DNA of 64,000 nt from Dermatemys mawii (GCA_007922305.1 ML677335.1:22069933-22133932); one strand, 5' to 3'; shown: positions 24,775 to 39,245, counted from the first letter of the stretch. Translations and numbers: made by a program. Notes: a model not told the origin generated them from the sequence alone.

Positions 24775-26990
24775 GTGGGCAGGATTTTTCCTACTTTTTA
24801 AAACTGTAAATCCCCATTGAATAGGCATAATTTGTCTAGCAGACCAGATAAATCCTAATTGATATCCTAGAGGCCAATGAGAGGAGCACTTGTAAACCAG
24901 CCGTCAACAGGGCTAAGTAAGCAACTGTTTTTGAAAGGTGTCAAATAACTGCTGAGCTAGCTCTGGCAGGGTTCAGCAGGTCTGGGCTCTGCTGCATCTG
25001 TGTCAGTTCCCAGCCCCATTGTGCATGTGACAAACTGTGTGCTCCACAGTCCCACAAACTGCTGCTCAGAGGGGGATTTTTAAGGATGTAAGTTATGATA
25101 AAATCTTTGACTAAAGTTGCATCGCGAGTTCCTGTCAGCTGCAAACACATTCACAGGTGACTCAGCACTGAGCTGTCTGGAGGGTGTCTAGAAAACGGAG
25201 TGCATCATTGGCTTTTCGTAACAGTTGCTCAGTGACGTACAGCTCACATTTGTCAGGCAAATCCAATATAAATAAATGCATCCGTTGTAAAACTTACCTC
25301 CCCCCCGGTTCCCACAGCCCAGCCAGGGTTCCAACCTGCACATACTTTCAGGAAAGTCTGAGAGAGTGTAGCATTTGCTCTAACATAGCTGAGTGTATAG
25401 TTGATCTAGCCTTCCTACTCTCACTGAAGGTAATAGGAGTTTCACAAGTGAGTTCAGCGAGAGCAGGATTGGGTCTTTGCAGAACCTCCCAGGGATTTTG
25501 AAGAAAAATGTGTATCTTCCTCTTTCCTCCCTTTTGAGGTGACTTCACAAATGGACTATTTATGTAGTTTCTCTTTTGGAATCCTGTTTTCTTATGCTAT
25601 TTGAGCTTTTTCTACAGCAGTAAATTACACCTGCTGCAGAAAACTCCTGCTCCCGGCATGTGGTATAAACGTGCACACAGCTAATTTCAGGCTGTGACTC
25701 CAAATGGCAGGAGCTATAAAAATGGGACTTTGCACTTATATCCTAAGATCTCAAAGTACTTTATAAACCTCAGTTCATTTACTAGGCCTCATAACATCCC
25801 TGTGAGGTACAGCAGGTGAGCGTTTCCCTGACTTGACAGATAAGAAAAATGTTTAAAGATTAAAATCTTTGGCTCTATCCTGGACTGAGGATATCAGCTT
25901 GGAAAGCCCCCAGCTTTTGACCTGAGGTCCTGCTATCTGCACACCCAACCAAATGTTTTCAGCAATCTCCTGATTGCTGTAGGAAAATGTCACTCTTCAG
26001 CTAAGGTCTTGTCCTGGATTGGCTTTTGGCAGATTTACCAGTTGCCACCCAATAGCAGATCTGTTTGTAGAGGAAGCTATCATGTTAGTCCATGTTAGTC
26101 CTATCAGTGAACATGGCAGTGAAGAAAGTCAGTGTGGCAACTAGGTCTCCTTAGATCAGTGCCCTTATTCTGCAGCAGCAATCCATGTTTTTGACCCATG
26201 TCCTAAGGAGGTTAATTGAGGAGACAACATATGACAGCAGAATGTGCTGATACAAGCAGCGTTTCCCTAAAACATGTTAAAATGATCCGGGGACTGTTAA
26301 CACCCGAAAGCTCTGGTATATTGTACCTGAAGAATCCTCCTTCTTTTAAAATGGGCTGGTGACTTTAATGCTGGTGACAGATGCTGGATCAACAACCCTG
26401 GAGACAGAAGCTCTCTGTCTCTGTACAGAACAGGTAAGAGTGGCACCACAGATCAGGCGTCCCCCTGCCCCTCACACACTGTCGTCCTGATGTGCTTCAA
26501 CTCTGACCACCTGGATGTTGGGGGAGTGGACAGACTACATCTAAGAATAAAGGAAGATTTTATTTTCTAAGGCCATTCAGTACTTGCCCTCTTTATTTGA
26601 ACACCCAGCAAATGGGCTCACTAGTGCCATTGGTTGTACTTTTATGATGTGATACCTACCTGTTTGGAATTGTTGTCTGACAAACTCCTGTCCCATTCTC
26701 CACCAGATAGCCCAATCTTTTCTGATACAGGCAGTGTTTGAGGTGGAAAACTTGAGGAAAATGTCTCCTGTGCTTTTATTAGTCTTCGATAAGAACATTC
26801 CTGGTTTGGCCAGAACATCTACTAGTTCTAGAGATTTGTCCCAAAAATTTGCAGTCCCTACTAATGTCCTGGTCTCCTGAGAAGGAATAGATTGGCAGAC
26901 ATACAGGGTTTTGATGGGCACTGGGCAAAAATGATGAGGAAGTGCAAGGCCAGAAGAATCACCTCACATCAAAATGCTGCCCTGCCCCTA
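24775..26990. other. Non-coding region with a MIR-like fragment
   Basis: At 25740-25830 TAAGATCTCAAAGTACTTTA and CCTCATAACATCCCTGTGAG are typical of a MIR-type SINE in minus orientation. The rest is unassigned. Confidence 0.5.
25740..25860 (-). mobile_element. MIR-like SINE fragment (minus orientation)
   Basis: The block CTCAAAGTACTTTATAAACC, then CATAACATCCCTGTGAGGTA and ACTTGACAGATAAG corresponds to the reversed tail and core of MIR/CORE-SINEs. Truncated and diverged. Confidence 0.55.
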
Positions 26991-26994
26991 CAGG

Positions 26995-27478
26995 CTGCCA
27001 TGACTGCTATAGGCCGGGTGTGGCCGGGCAGGGGTAAAACCCCTAGAATGCCCTGCCTCTGCAGGTTAAACCCTGCTTGCCGGCAAGAAGCCCAGGGGCA
27101 GGGGCTGGCAGTAGCCAGCAGGGAGCCCAGCTGGAAGCTCTAATGAGGGCTAGCTCACAGAGCAAGGCTGGGCTAAATGGCTACAGCTGAGGCTGGGAGG
27201 GCTAGAAAAGCCCTGACACATGGTCAGTTGGGAAAAGGTCAGGCAGGAAGCAGGAGGCTGTAGCATTGGTTGTACACTGCTAGCAAGGTGCCTCCAGGGC
27301 CTGGATACCCAGGAACCAAGACAGTGGGGTAACTGTTGGGGGATTGAGGGGAGCACTGTTTGTTACACTGAAGACATGAAATAAGCACTGTAAATAAAGG
27401 ACACTTGGGTGAAACACTGAAGGGCAGTGTGAAGACCTTTATTGTGACCAGCCAGAACACAGAACCAGCGTGGACCCT
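26995..27478. mobile_element. Possible LTR-like repeat
   Basis: The sequence is richer in G than its surroundings. It carries AATAAAGGACACTTGGG (near 27395) followed by CTTTATTGTGACCAGCC and GGACCCTGTGACACTGGG, an arrangement like the R-U5 end of a retroelement LTR. I cannot define the 5' end or a target-site duplication, so the call is weak. Confidence 0.35.
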
Positions 27479-30400
27479 GTGACACTGGGTGACAGGTGGA
27501 ATATGGAATGACTACTGTTGGGGAGAAGACCTAAGAGACAAACCTATTCTCTTCTTCTCTGCACTCATAACTTAGAGCGACCCCAGGAAAGCTGAAGAAA
27601 GCAGCCCTGTTTGACTGCTGTACGCAGTTTAAATACCAAGGCTGATGGACAAAACAAGCTACCAGGGAGGACCCCACAGCCTGCCTGAGATTTTAGAGGA
27701 ACTATCTGCAGGTTGAAATCAAGTCCATAGTGATTTTTAAAAAGTCCATAGTGATTTTAACTGTGAGAAAGGTGGAAAGAGGCACAACTGCAGAGCTGAG
27801 GGGCAGTACTAATCTCATAACCCAGAATAACACACAGCCCCAGAACAGCCCCAACTCTCCTTCCCAATCTGAGAGTGGTCTCTTGAAATAAGTTTAAAAT
27901 CTTGGCAACTCCAAATTGCTTGAGCCAGTCAGTCCACATTGCCTAGTCTCCCATTTCTAAAATTACCACACGCTGACCTTTGGTTCTCCCAAGGAAGTAG
28001 CCTCTTTCGTTTCAGAGCATTCAGTGGAGAACTAACATAAGCTTCAGCTGCGAGATGAATGTCTTATAAGGAAACCACAAAGCATTCAGTTTGTAAGTAC
28101 AGCAACCGTGGGATGAGTCGCGTGTTTCCTGCCTGGGGATGGGCTGCTGACAGACTTGGCAGTCGTTAATGTATGCGTCTGCTGCAATGAGGGTGATGAA
28201 AGAGACAGCCTGCAACTGCAGGAAGATTGCACTGTGTGTGGCTCATACATCAGGCCTCAGGTGGGGAGTAGAAAAGCCAGTCAGTATGAGACCAGGGCAA
28301 GGCTTCCCCTATGTCGTCTCACTCCTTGCAAAACAGGATGATGTGAGCTAGACTGAGAGTCTGACTTCACAGCTGCCCTACATTCCCTGAACCTCCCTCC
28401 CTTTCTGGCTCATCCTAAAAACTCCCAGGCTGCTTCTGCCTTGATTGTACAAAATACCCTTTCAGTGCTCCAGCTGCTTCTTTTGTGTCTGCCCCTCATT
28501 TTATGAGAGTTGTGTGTGTTTTGTTTTGTTCTAAAAAATTGGCTTGGCTAATAAATAATACATTAAATAGTCCAAGAGAATGATAGACTAAACCGATTGT
28601 AAAGGTAAATATTAAAGGCTATCAGACCCAATTAACAGAAAAACAAATTAAAATGATTAAAGAAAAGCTGCCCTAGAGGTTGGACCAAGCCACCAAATTA
28701 AAATCCAGATCCACACTTTAAAGGACAGTGGTGCTTAGATCCAAGATTTCTAGCCTACTTCTGCTAGAAATAATCAGTAACCTAGCTCCCCCCTGAATGT
28801 GCCTGGAAAGCAACAACAAAGAAGTCATAATTGACTTTAAAATCTTAGGATGTCTTTGGTTTCACATTCCACTTCTCTTGTGTTCACTTAAAACCAGATG
28901 TGGAGGCCCGACTACTAAATGCTGGTAAACCAGGAAACTCCTAATCGGGGGGCAGAGGGGAGGAAATCATTCACTGAAATTTTTGGTTGCTTTTATTTCA
29001 TCTTTCTCCACTAGAAGTTAATTGTGCAAATACAATCCAGCTTTATCTTGTGACTTTGCTGTATACTGTGTATCCCTGAAACTCTTGAGACTAAACACTA
29101 GTGGCTGGTCTATGCCAACACTTTCATTGCCAAAGCTGCACTGGTATTAGCTCAATAGTGTGAGAATTCCGTAAAACTTCTCAGGATGTGTCTACAAGGA
29201 GCTTTTCCTTAAACTGTCCTGTTGTTCTAGCAACGTGCCGCTCCAACAGTGATAGGAATGATGGGAATTATAGTGTGGACAGAGTACCAGTGTGTTTTGC
29301 CACCATGTCTAACCCTACTCAGAGCAAATCAAGATGGCCTGGCTGTAAAAATGGCAGTGGCACATTGTCTACATAAGATCTTGTACCAATGCTGTCATTC
29401 CATCTGCAGCAGAGGTAGCACAAAGCTGGGAAACATTTTTTAAAATATCTGTGTAGATAAGCTCAGCATAGACAAACTTTTCATGGTCCTGGTCAAGTTC
29501 CCCCATATGGATGTTCACCAGGCTGTTGTGTTTGGGTCCTACCACAATGGGCCCATGTGCTCCTAAGTAGACCCAATGCTTGGAGGGGAGCAGTATGAGG
29601 GGGTCATGTGCCCCTCACCCCAATTTGTTGCTTGGCTTGTACTTGGCATGCTCTCACAGACTGAGAATGCTCAGTAACACTGCTGAAGCCGGCTGCCCTC
29701 ACTCTCCCCCTCACTATTGGCAGTCATGGGTCATCTCTGCTCTTAAAATTCCCTCAGTCTGAATAGGCTCCCGTACTCTCTAGCACACTTCCTGGGCACA
29801 GACTTTGTCTGTTACTTCCTTAGAAAGTGGGACCTTGTGGCCCAGCCACCCTAGGCCCCCAGCACTGTTACTGGGGAGTCTGGGGGTCAGTAACTTAAAC
29901 GCACCTTTTCATAGACCTCCACCCTGGTTACAGTCTATTTTTCCAGGGACATGTGATACCTGAATCACAGAACACATGGACTTTGCAAAGATTTCTAACA
30001 CAATTCTAGATCTAGACAAAAAATAAAACACCTGTATGCACTTCCATGCCTGTTTCCTTACCACTCTTGAGTGTTCGCTGGGTTTTGGTCAGAGTCTTTA
30101 GTATGTCCAGGATCTATTTCCCACACTGCACATGACTTCCCCTAAAAACCATAGAATCTCTCTCTTTCCTTTATCTAGTTTCTTTTGACCTTGACTGGTG
30201 CAACAGTCCAAAAAGGTCCCTCTGGTATTCAAGCATGCACCTTTGTTCCTATCTCTTGTCACAAGCCTTCTTAATTTTTTAAAACCTCTTCTCTGACACG
30301 TCCTCTGTCCCTTTGTTCTCCTGTCTGGGGATTTTCCACTCTCCAGTTCTCCTTCCCTGCAGCTGGCCGAACTTGTTTTCCAGCCCAGGCACCCTCTTTA

Positions 30401-33400
30401 GGATACCTATTGTTTGGCCATAGCATAGTTCAGACGACTTTTGTTTATTCTGTAGCTTCTTCCAGATAGGGTGAGTGGTACATTTCAAGAACCTTGTTAT
30501 CCCATGGCTAACTCAATACACACAGAGGCATTCAGTGATACAGCAATTTACTAAAATTTACCAGAATTCATAAGCTCTATATAGATATTCCCCACAATGT
30601 CACACAAGGCCTTGCACGACAGCAGCAGGTGAGAGATTCTAAAGCTTTGCTTTGATATGCTAGTGAATTGCACCATTGCAACTTGGCTCATTTCAAACTT
30701 TTGTTATTTAGATACATTGATCCCCAGTTGGAGAGGTACGGTAACAATGTGGGGCCAGATACTCTGCTGGTGTACGTGCCTTAACAGATTTGCTTATCCA
30801 AACCTGATGAAAGCTTTCTTGAATGTAAACCGGACTTCTGCAATGCCAACCATTCCTCTAATGCTCCATCTCTTCAATTGTCTACCTTCATTCTAAGATC
30901 ATCTTTCTCCTTTTAATACCTGCCTAAAGGATTTTTGGCATTCCAAGCCCCTGCCATGTCTGTAACACGTATCATGCCAAACACAAGAGGGCTTGACATG
31001 TATTATGCACTGGGCCAGTGCAGCACTAGGTTATGCTGTAAGCACTGGTGGCAGAGATCCACAGTTGCAATAGGACTTTGCAGCACCGTCCCACAATGCT
31101 CCTGCATCTCCTCCTGTGACTAGTCAGTTCAGTGTGCAGTGTCTCCTGCACTCTCAATTACTGAAGCTGTAATTTCAGAACAAAATAATCTTACATCTAC
31201 AAGTTTTCTGTTTCACGAGGTGCAATGCAGGCAATCTCAAAGGTTTTGTTGAAAACCTGTAATCCAATACCAAAGCAAGTTTCATTTTTAAAAAATCATG
31301 CAGTTTATACATTAGAAAATGCTAACTTATTCTGTTCCCATGTTAAAACCAAACATATCATCCCATAAAACCATATGATCCCATATGGATCAGCTCATCA
31401 ACTGGTCTAAAGCAGCAACATTCCATTGATTTCAGGAATAGCCAGATCACAACTGTGTTCTGGCCTTGCCCCTTGCAGTGGCAAGTCATAGAGCCATTAG
31501 GCCAGCTTTGCACCATGGTGGGACTCTGTCTGAGAGAGAGGATTTCCCCAGTGGCCAGTTCCACCAGTTTTATGGCTCCTCTGTGCCAGCAGCCCTGTTG
31601 TAAAAGGGTCATAGTACAATGGAGAATTTGGACCTTGCATTGTAATCTCCTTAGGCCAGATAATTAATTATTTGTGACTTAAATAGCAACAGACATGCTG
31701 TCAGCACTTACCTAATAATCTTTCAAAAGTCTGGATGCTATTTATTCTGGCTAGCAACTAATTCAAACCAAATCATCAGTTCCAAACTTCCAGTAAGTTT
31801 CAAGGTAGTGAGGGACAGGATACCAGAGTTTTCAAGGTGACCTTTCTCCATTAGCACATTATTGCATGAGCTTATTTATATGGATCAATAACCTTTCTGC
31901 TCAGGGTAATGTGAAAGTAATTCATATTAATAGCCCCAAAACCTCTCCTTTCTTCATCACATTAATTACATACATTTGCCGACTTTAACTTTACTCTTTA
32001 CTAAGATACACTGGCTATAACTAGAAGTAGAGTAAATCACAATGGAGATGCTGCAGTGCCCTGTAGTTTGGAACCCACCAAAGCGTGGTGGTTTACTGTC
32101 AGCCATGTTAATAAATGTATGATGATTTTAAACTTCAGTCCACTCTGAGGAGAGACTCTTAACATTTCATTTGGCTGTGTTCTAACACGTAGCTGTCTGT
32201 GGAAAACAAAAGACTGAGACACAAGCCACAACATGCTACCCTGTGGGGTACAGTAAAATTTGCTTAATTGGGACACGTAGGTAGAGGGCCTAGAGAAATG
32301 AAGCTGGGATAAATAGCATCATGCGGTTCTGTGTTTGAGTGTTACTGATTCTCTGTTAACATCTAAAAAGATGGGGGTGGGGTCAGCAGCGTGATTTAAC
32401 TGCCAGCCCTACACACTCAGACTGGAATATGAAAATAACGCTATTTTAAATGTTACACTTGTGCAACCTCATTGGCCTTGCAATTGCCATCTGGGGCCAC
32501 ACTTTCAGAACAGCTTGTTCCCCATTCAGGGACCAGAATAAATGGCCTGATGTTCAGAAGCACTCAGCTTGTCAAGAGCTTTGCTTTAGTGAAAATCTGA
32601 CCATAAACATCACATTGGGTGCTGAGGACGTTTGCCAAGCTGGTGCCATGTTAAAAGTGCAGTTGACAATGCATGAGGCAAAAATGACTCCCCAAACTGG
32701 GTTGATGCTTTAATAATAAAAGGGATAAAAGTAGTGGGATTTTTTTTTTGTCACTTAAGTCAGCAGACATGACACTGAATACACAGAGGGAGAAGATCTG
32801 ATGAGTAAGATGTTGCTAATCTATTTTTACATAATAACTATTTAAAGCAAAACCAGCCTTTTAACAGAAGAAATCACTTGGATGAGGGGAAGGCCTAATA
32901 TTTATACTAAATCCAAATACAGAATGAAAACGATACTTGCTGCTTTTCATCTTTGATAGCTTTCTTCTTCAGTTTGGAGCACAAAACATCATCTCTCATT
33001 CGCTGGACACTAACAGACTGTGCCCCAATGAACAGGATTTATCCTACTTTTATCCCTATTAAACAGTAGTCATGCTTCTGTCTATCAGTGTGCTTAATTA
33101 ATTCTTTGGGCATTGTGCCAGTAAAATGCAATGTATTGTAATGTCTTTTTTCTGGCAGACTACGGCTTTCTAAAATGGAAAAGAATTTGATGGAAGGGAA
33201 TTAAACTTAATACTGACTAATCCAAATACAGCTCTATCTTGCTGCTTCAATGAATAAATCAATCTTGTTTAGCCCTTCTCGGTCTTAGGTACTTATTTGG
33301 CCCCATAACCATATTATCAGTTCTATAGCATCACTTGATGGAGGCATTTTTTTCTCTTTTATGTCTTTTTGCAAAGTTCATATCATTCTGTGTCTATATC

Positions 33401-36400
33401 TTGATCTAAATGCCCAAAAGTTTCTTTTTCTCTTATAAAATATTGATTCCAGCAGTTTAGCAATGAGGAATAGAGTCTGTAGTTATCTGTGGGTGTAACA
33501 AACCCAAAAGTTCCAAGGCATTAGAATCTTTCTGTGTTTTTTTTCCATAAATTATATTGCAGGGTTTTCAGCATCTAAACTTCCATTTTAAAAAAGAGAG
33601 AAACTTAGCTTTTATTCTGACTAAATTAATCTTTTCAGTGTAACTGAAGACTTCCTCCTTCTGAATGTCCAGAGAGACTGAAACAACAGCAGCAAGAGCA
33701 GTGGGAATTCCCCCCATTCAGCTTAACTCTGAAATCTAGTTATTTCCATTAGCACTGAAGTACTAGCATTGTTAACCATTTCAAGGCTGACCATTACAGC
33801 AGAAATGATATCCAGCTTTACCAGTTGTTCATACTTGCTATGTCCTAATGTGCCAATTCAAAGGGACTTTGGAAAGGAACAGAGCTGCAAGTTTTGACTA
33901 TGCTAGGAGTTCAATATTTGAGCAGGTTGCCTTTAATTATTCATATAATAGTTAATGTGCTTTAAAAATTAACACAAAGCTGGTGTTTATGGTGCCAATC
34001 GCCAAAATTTGTTTGACTTTTGCAGTGCAGCCTTTGTCATTGTGTGAGTTTTCTATAAAATGATGTAACAGCAGATCACTTAAATAAGATAAATATTTTT
34101 GATTAGCTACATTGTTTTTGTTGCAATGTTAGCTGGCATTATAATATTCTCAAACAAAAATATTTTGTTAAAAAAGGGTTGTGTAACTAACTTCTTTCTC
34201 CCCCCTCCTCCTCCCAAAAAAACCTTCTACACATTCAAAAACTTCTAAACATTCAAAGACAAAACCAAAATCACTTCAGCAGCTGAAAATGATCAGTTAA
34301 GAGATCCAGCCAGTTCCTTACTTCTATAACTGCATCTAATTTATACTGCCCATGTAACCTTAACTTTGTCCCCTTGTACCTATAAAGTCATGAGGTGTCT
34401 CAACCTGTCCCCTAGAAATTGAGGTACACCAAATTAATGAACATGTTTGAAAATGGAATGGTCTCTTACATTGGTGTACACTGTATGGTCCAGTGGAAGA
34501 GAGCACTGCTCCAACAGGTGTTTTGAGGCCCATCACACCAGGGCTCCCTTTCTGTGGACTTAGCGAATTTGTAGAAAATTTTCTTGGACTAATTCTCGTA
34601 GTGCCGCTTCCTAGGTGTAGCACAGTGAGCGCACTCAGTCACTCTGAGTTGCAATGTTAGAAATGCTATGACAGCTGTCACCACATGGTGCTACTCAACG
34701 TAGTTGCCCAAGTTTTTAGCGTGTGAGCAAATTTTGACTCTTGGAATAAAAAAACACCTGTTTGGGTTATGTTAGGTTTTGCACAGAGGCAGTCTCGGGA
34801 CAGGGGGAGTTTGCTCTCTGCCTTTTACTCTGGCTAGAGTCAATTCTTGAGACAAAATTACTTCCTGGAAAGCAGATGTTGGCATTGTGCTGAGATTCCT
34901 AGAGGAAGGGATTTCCCTGTGTGCTGTTTGGCCATTTCCTTTCAGGACTGGTGTAAATAAAGCAAAATGCACTTCAAATAAACCCATGTCACTGATCTCT
35001 TCTCCCCTGGGGAGCTAACCTGCAAGGCCCCGGCACTTGCTAGCACTCAACAGAGGGGCAACATTGGTGTCAGAAGAGAAAACAGTATTTATTCGACAGC
35101 TGTCTCCAATGAGCACCATATAGAAATAAATAAATAAATGCACATTTACCATCCGGAGTTGTTAAAGATCCCAAGATATTTACAGTATTCCTATTCCATG
35201 TATAGGAAATCCAACAAATAGCATGTTGGGCTTCTTGATAGTGCCTGTACTTCAAGAAGTGTAATAAAATGGGACAGCAGTGCAAATAAACAAGGTTAAA
35301 CGGAAATACTTGACTAGAAATTGTATATTCTTCCAGTTACATCTAATCATTTAAAAAAATCATATGCCATAAACCTGTTCAAGCCAATGTCCCTCAGATC
35401 AGTATTTTTTTCCAGGACCCTTCTACTCTTGAGTATCTAGGAAGCAGTCGTCATTCATTCATTCCCTTCCTTGCCTTAGCTGCCTGTCTGTATCACTGCT
35501 CATTTTCTGGTCTTAGTAATAGTGCCAGTTCTCTCCACCTCCATCCTTGTCCTCTCTACGATACCAAAAAAAGAAAAAGACTAATGATGGTAATGGTGTC
35601 CTTTAATCATTGCAGTACTACCCAAAAATTGTAGGCATTTTCCAAATGTAAAACAATATGATTGCTGCCCTGAGTGGTGATTGATGCTTAGATGGATGAT
35701 AGTACCAGGGGATAGCTTTTAATAACGAGGTGTTTAAAGGATTCCAGCTGGCACAGATTTGCCAGCAGCATAGACTGGACATAATTTAACTAAAATGGTT
35801 TTGAAAGTCTTTGTCAATATAAGGTCATGTGATCAGGTTAGTGTGTGTGTGTGTGTGTGTAGAGAGAGAGAGAAAAATCTGTCTGGTCTTCTCCAGAACT
35901 TGTTGCAACAGTGATGGGTCCTTCCCTTGTCATCCCATCTGCTCAGGCCCTTAGCAAAGGACTGGACTGAGCAGTTTGTCTGTTTGTTTTGTAACTCTCC
36001 AATAACATGATCAACTGTTTTTTTTTTAAATGGCAGTAATTAAAAATGTAACTTCTTAAAGGACCAAGAACCCCAACATTTGGGATAGTGTGTTTCTCCC
36101 TCAGGGAAAATTTCTGCAGACTCTGAGGACTTGCTCCTTTCTCCCCCTCCTCCAGTCCTCCCTCTTAGTGTCATAGCAATTATCCATCCAGAAAAGGAGA
36201 GGGATGGACACTGTTTCTTTTGAAGCTGTCAGCACCACTCCTTGTGTTGGCTACAGGGGGCTGTTAGACAGAAAGACTTAGTGTTTCTTTTCCTGTACTT
36301 TTCCCAGTATGCATCGTACACATGCAGTATTCTAGCCCCTACCAGCCTGGGAGTGAGGGAATTATTCTGTATAATTTGTAAGCATCGAAGGGACACAATT

Positions 36401-38428
36401 AGAAATTTTAAGATTTTATTTTGTTTTTGAAAATTGATCAAAAGGGCTGAGCTGTTCCCTTTCTCACACAGGTTTGTTTTGTTTTTGTTTTTAAACAATA
36501 AATTCTGATAGAGATGCTCACTAGTGCATGTTTTCAAGGGGAGCCAGAGTCTACTGGCAGGGTGAGGAAAGTATGCATGTGTGAAGAAGGGAGCTGAGAG
36601 AAGAGTGTACATAAAGAGAAATGTATGTTGATGTTTACTGGAGAGGCTGTGTCTTTCATTTTGGCAAAGCAGAGAGCACAAAGTCAGTAACTCGAAGCTG
36701 GGGAGGTGGTTGTTGTCTGTGTTTGGTTTTTAGCTGATTTAGTTTAGTGGTAAAGTAATGATCCTTAGCCCTTAAAAATCAGAAGGCAGCTAGAAGGGCA
36801 TGCTCTGAGGATGAAGTGTTCCTTGGAGGAATTTGTGTGGGAGTGGGACAGAAGAGTTAGTTGATATGTTGGAACAGAATAGAGGTGGATTGAATTCCAG
36901 TCAGTGCTGAATTCCTCAAAAGCAGGGACCCTGAAAGCTTCTGACTTTCTGGGCAATCTCACCTGGGAACTAATGGAGAATCAGGATTTTTTCAATCCTG
37001 TACCAATAATTCTCTTGTTAACAGTGATTCCGTGGCTACTGAAAACCACTAGGGATCAAATCCAAACAAAAAAGCCTACTCAAATACTCCTGACCTGAAA
37101 GTCTGGCTCCTAAATTCTTAAGTGTCTCTAGAAAATACCAGTTTCTGACTGCTGGCTTGTTGCTCCTCTTGTCTTGAACCCCGTACACCACCACCATCAC
37201 CATCACCAGGGAGGGTCATGTCTTATGTTTTAGAGCAAAACAATAAACACATTCAGCTCTGTGTGGAATCCTCCAACCCAGCCAAGACTTTCTAAAGAGA
37301 AGATCCTGCCCCCCCCCTCTAATGTTCTGTTTAGCCTGATTCTCATGTCAGTATTGTCAAGTGCCTGTTATTACCACTAAGCCAATCATGTGCCTCCATG
37401 TAATTATCTCAGGCCCACCGCAGCTCAAGAACAATCCTGTTTGTGGCTTCTTGTTGTCCCAGAGTAGAGCTAAATAAAACGCTTTTCAATTAAAGAGCCT
37501 CTGACTCTTCCCAGAAAAGCTGTTATACCATTCTGTCTCCATATACTCCTCGAATTTTTCTCACCTACTTTTAATAGGAAAGGGACATTTTGCTATAAAT
37601 AGGACTGTTTCAAAAGCATTCACTTGCTCCTTGTGTTTATCCTCCCCTGAAGCCAGATTCCTGTCTGTGCCATTGGAATCACTTCCCTAGCATCCACTTC
37701 AGACTGAAAGCTCTTTGGTCAGGAGATTTTTGTTGTTGTTTTGTTTTGTTCAGCACCCAGTACCAATGGGGCCCTGATCCAGGTTGGAGCCTCTGTGTGC
37801 TATTATAAAACAAATTAATAATATCAGATTTCTCAGTGACCAAACATCAGGTGGAGAACATGCTGCAGGAGCAGATGAGCACCTAAAGAACAGTGAGCCT
37901 GCGTTAGATTCACTCCTGTAGACGCAAGGAAAAGCAATTTACACTACCTTGTGCCCAAGATCGCTGTTGTGTCCAAGTGGTCATTCACACTAGCGGGAGA
38001 GGGTGCATTGGTACCACAGCCTACTTCTCCCAAGGGTTCCATCAGAGGGAAGCAGCTCGGAATTGCAGGCACGCTTCTGTAAGCGTGCTAGCAGTGGAGG
38101 GTCTCACAGAGCCAGTCCGTCTAGTCTCACCCACTTCTGGGCTGACCTCATTCATTTTTGGAGTTAGAACTGGGAGGCCAAGGATGGTATATGTGCAGCT
38201 TTTGTCTCTGTGATATCTCAAGTTTACGCAAGTGCTATAAAGAACCATTTCAACACTTGATGAATTGCAGCCTGGCCTGGCTTATGTTGATAAGATCTGG
38301 GTTGGACAGGAGGGACAGTTTTGCTATTGACTTTAATTGGGAGCAGGATTGTGCCACGCCTCATGTTTGATTACTTTTTGTATTCCCTCTGTCACCTGCA
38401 ACAGTCAGGCATTGGTTCCAGTGAGAAC
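27479..38428. other. Long non-coding region without a recognised gene
   Basis: I see no coding exon here. 29100-29450 has phrases of old MITEs (GGATGTGTCTACAAGG, TTATAGTGTGGACAGAGTA). 32700-34300 is AT-rich and free of recognisable repeats, the sort of stretch where conserved enhancers may lie, but conservation cannot be seen from one sequence. A GT/AG microsatellite lies at 35841-35872. 36229-36681 holds a 150-residue minus-strand open frame of no known family. Confidence 0.5.
35841..35872. repeat. Compound microsatellite (GT)10(AG)6
   Basis: Ten GT units run directly into six AG units. Ordinary simple repeat, likely polymorphic. Confidence 0.9.
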
Positions 38429-38486
38429 TATATTCAGGGAAGAATCAGAGGGGTAGCCGTGTTAGTCTGGAATTGCAGAAGTGACA

Positions 38487-38496
38487 NNNNNNNNNN
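38487..38496. other. Assembly gap (10 N)
   Basis: Ten consecutive N. The gap lies inside the Penelope-like element exactly where the RT core should begin, so its true length is probably not ten bases. Confidence 0.99.
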
Positions 38497-39245
38497 CTGT
38501 AGAAATTGGTGTTGGAGAGTTGTCTGGTAGCCTCCTTTTGGTAGTCAGACCTGTCCATGATGACAACAGCACCTCCTTTATCAGCCTCTTTGATTATGAT
38601 GTCAGGGTTGTTTCTGAGGCTGTGGATAGCATTGCGTTCTGCTCGACTTAGGTTGTGAGGCAGGCGATGTTGTTTTTCCACAATTTCTGCCTGTGCACGT
38701 CGGCGGAAGCATTCTATGTATAAGTCCAGACTGTCATTTCGACCCTCAGGGGGAGTCCATGTGGAGTTCTTCTTCTTGTGCTGCTGGTGGGATGGTGTCT
38801 GTGTATCAGTGCGCTGTTCTATGTAGTCTTGAAAGTATTCTTTGAGTCGGAGACGGCGAAAGTAGGCTTCCAGATCACCGCAGAATTGTATCATGTTTGT
38901 GGGGGTGCTGGGGCAGAATGAGAGTCCTCGAGATAAGACAGACTCTTCTGCCGGGCTGAGTATGTAGCTGGATAGATTGACGATACTGCTGGGTGAGTTA
39001 GGGGTACCACTGCTGTGGCCCCATGTGGCAGGCAGGATTTTAGATAGCTTGCAGTCCTTTTTCTTTTGTAGAGAGGTGAAGTGTGTAATATAGATCTCCT
39101 GTCTTATTTTAGTAAAGTCTGTTTGTGTGGAGGGTTGGTTGTTTATCAAGGTCTCCAGGTTGGAAAGCTCTTTTTTGATGTTTTCCTGTTTGCTGTACAG
39201 GATGCTGATCAGGTGGTTCCTCAGTTTCTTAGATAGTGTCTGGCA
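38497..39245 (-). pseudogene. Penelope-like element reverse transcriptase, N-terminal fragment
   Basis: About 249 residues read without a stop. Recognisable parts in order are a coiled, Lys-rich start (LCQTLSKKLRNHLI, ELSNLETLINNQPS), the SPAEESVLSRGLSFCPS segment with FCGDLEAYFRRLRL, then LSRAERNAIHSLRNNPD and IIKEADKGGAVVIMDR, the first conserved block of the Penelope RT. The frame ends at the N gap after NTNFY. The YxDD-type catalytic centre and GIY-YIG domain would follow and are missing. These elements encode an RT related to telomerase. The open frame is unusually clean for a repeat of this age, which suggests a fairly young insertion. Confidence 0.85.

Larger units (their letters stand above)
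38446..39245 (-). mobile_element. Neptune-type Penelope-like retroelement, 5'-truncated, with assembly gap
   Basis: On the minus strand the DNA codes for the N-terminal part of a Penelope-like reverse transcriptase from about 39245 down to the gap. Past the gap it ends with the sequence whose plus-strand form, CAGAGGGGTAGCCGTGTTAG (from 38446), is typical of the ends of these elements in turtles. A 17-bp direct repeat TATATTCAGGGAAGAAT occurs at the left edge (38429-38445) and twice on the right (39267-39283 and 39324-39340). The catalytic RT core and the GIY-YIG endonuclease are not present in the visible sequence. Confidence 0.85.

Noticed and set aside
36229..36681. 150-residue minus-strand open frame
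   Set aside because: No recognisable domain, codon pattern or splice context, and no related neighbour. Could be chance in a 64-kb window.
38445..38486. Continuation of the Penelope-like reading frame across the N gap
   Set aside because: The frame through ten N is arbitrary, and the bases beyond it are the element's non-coding end.
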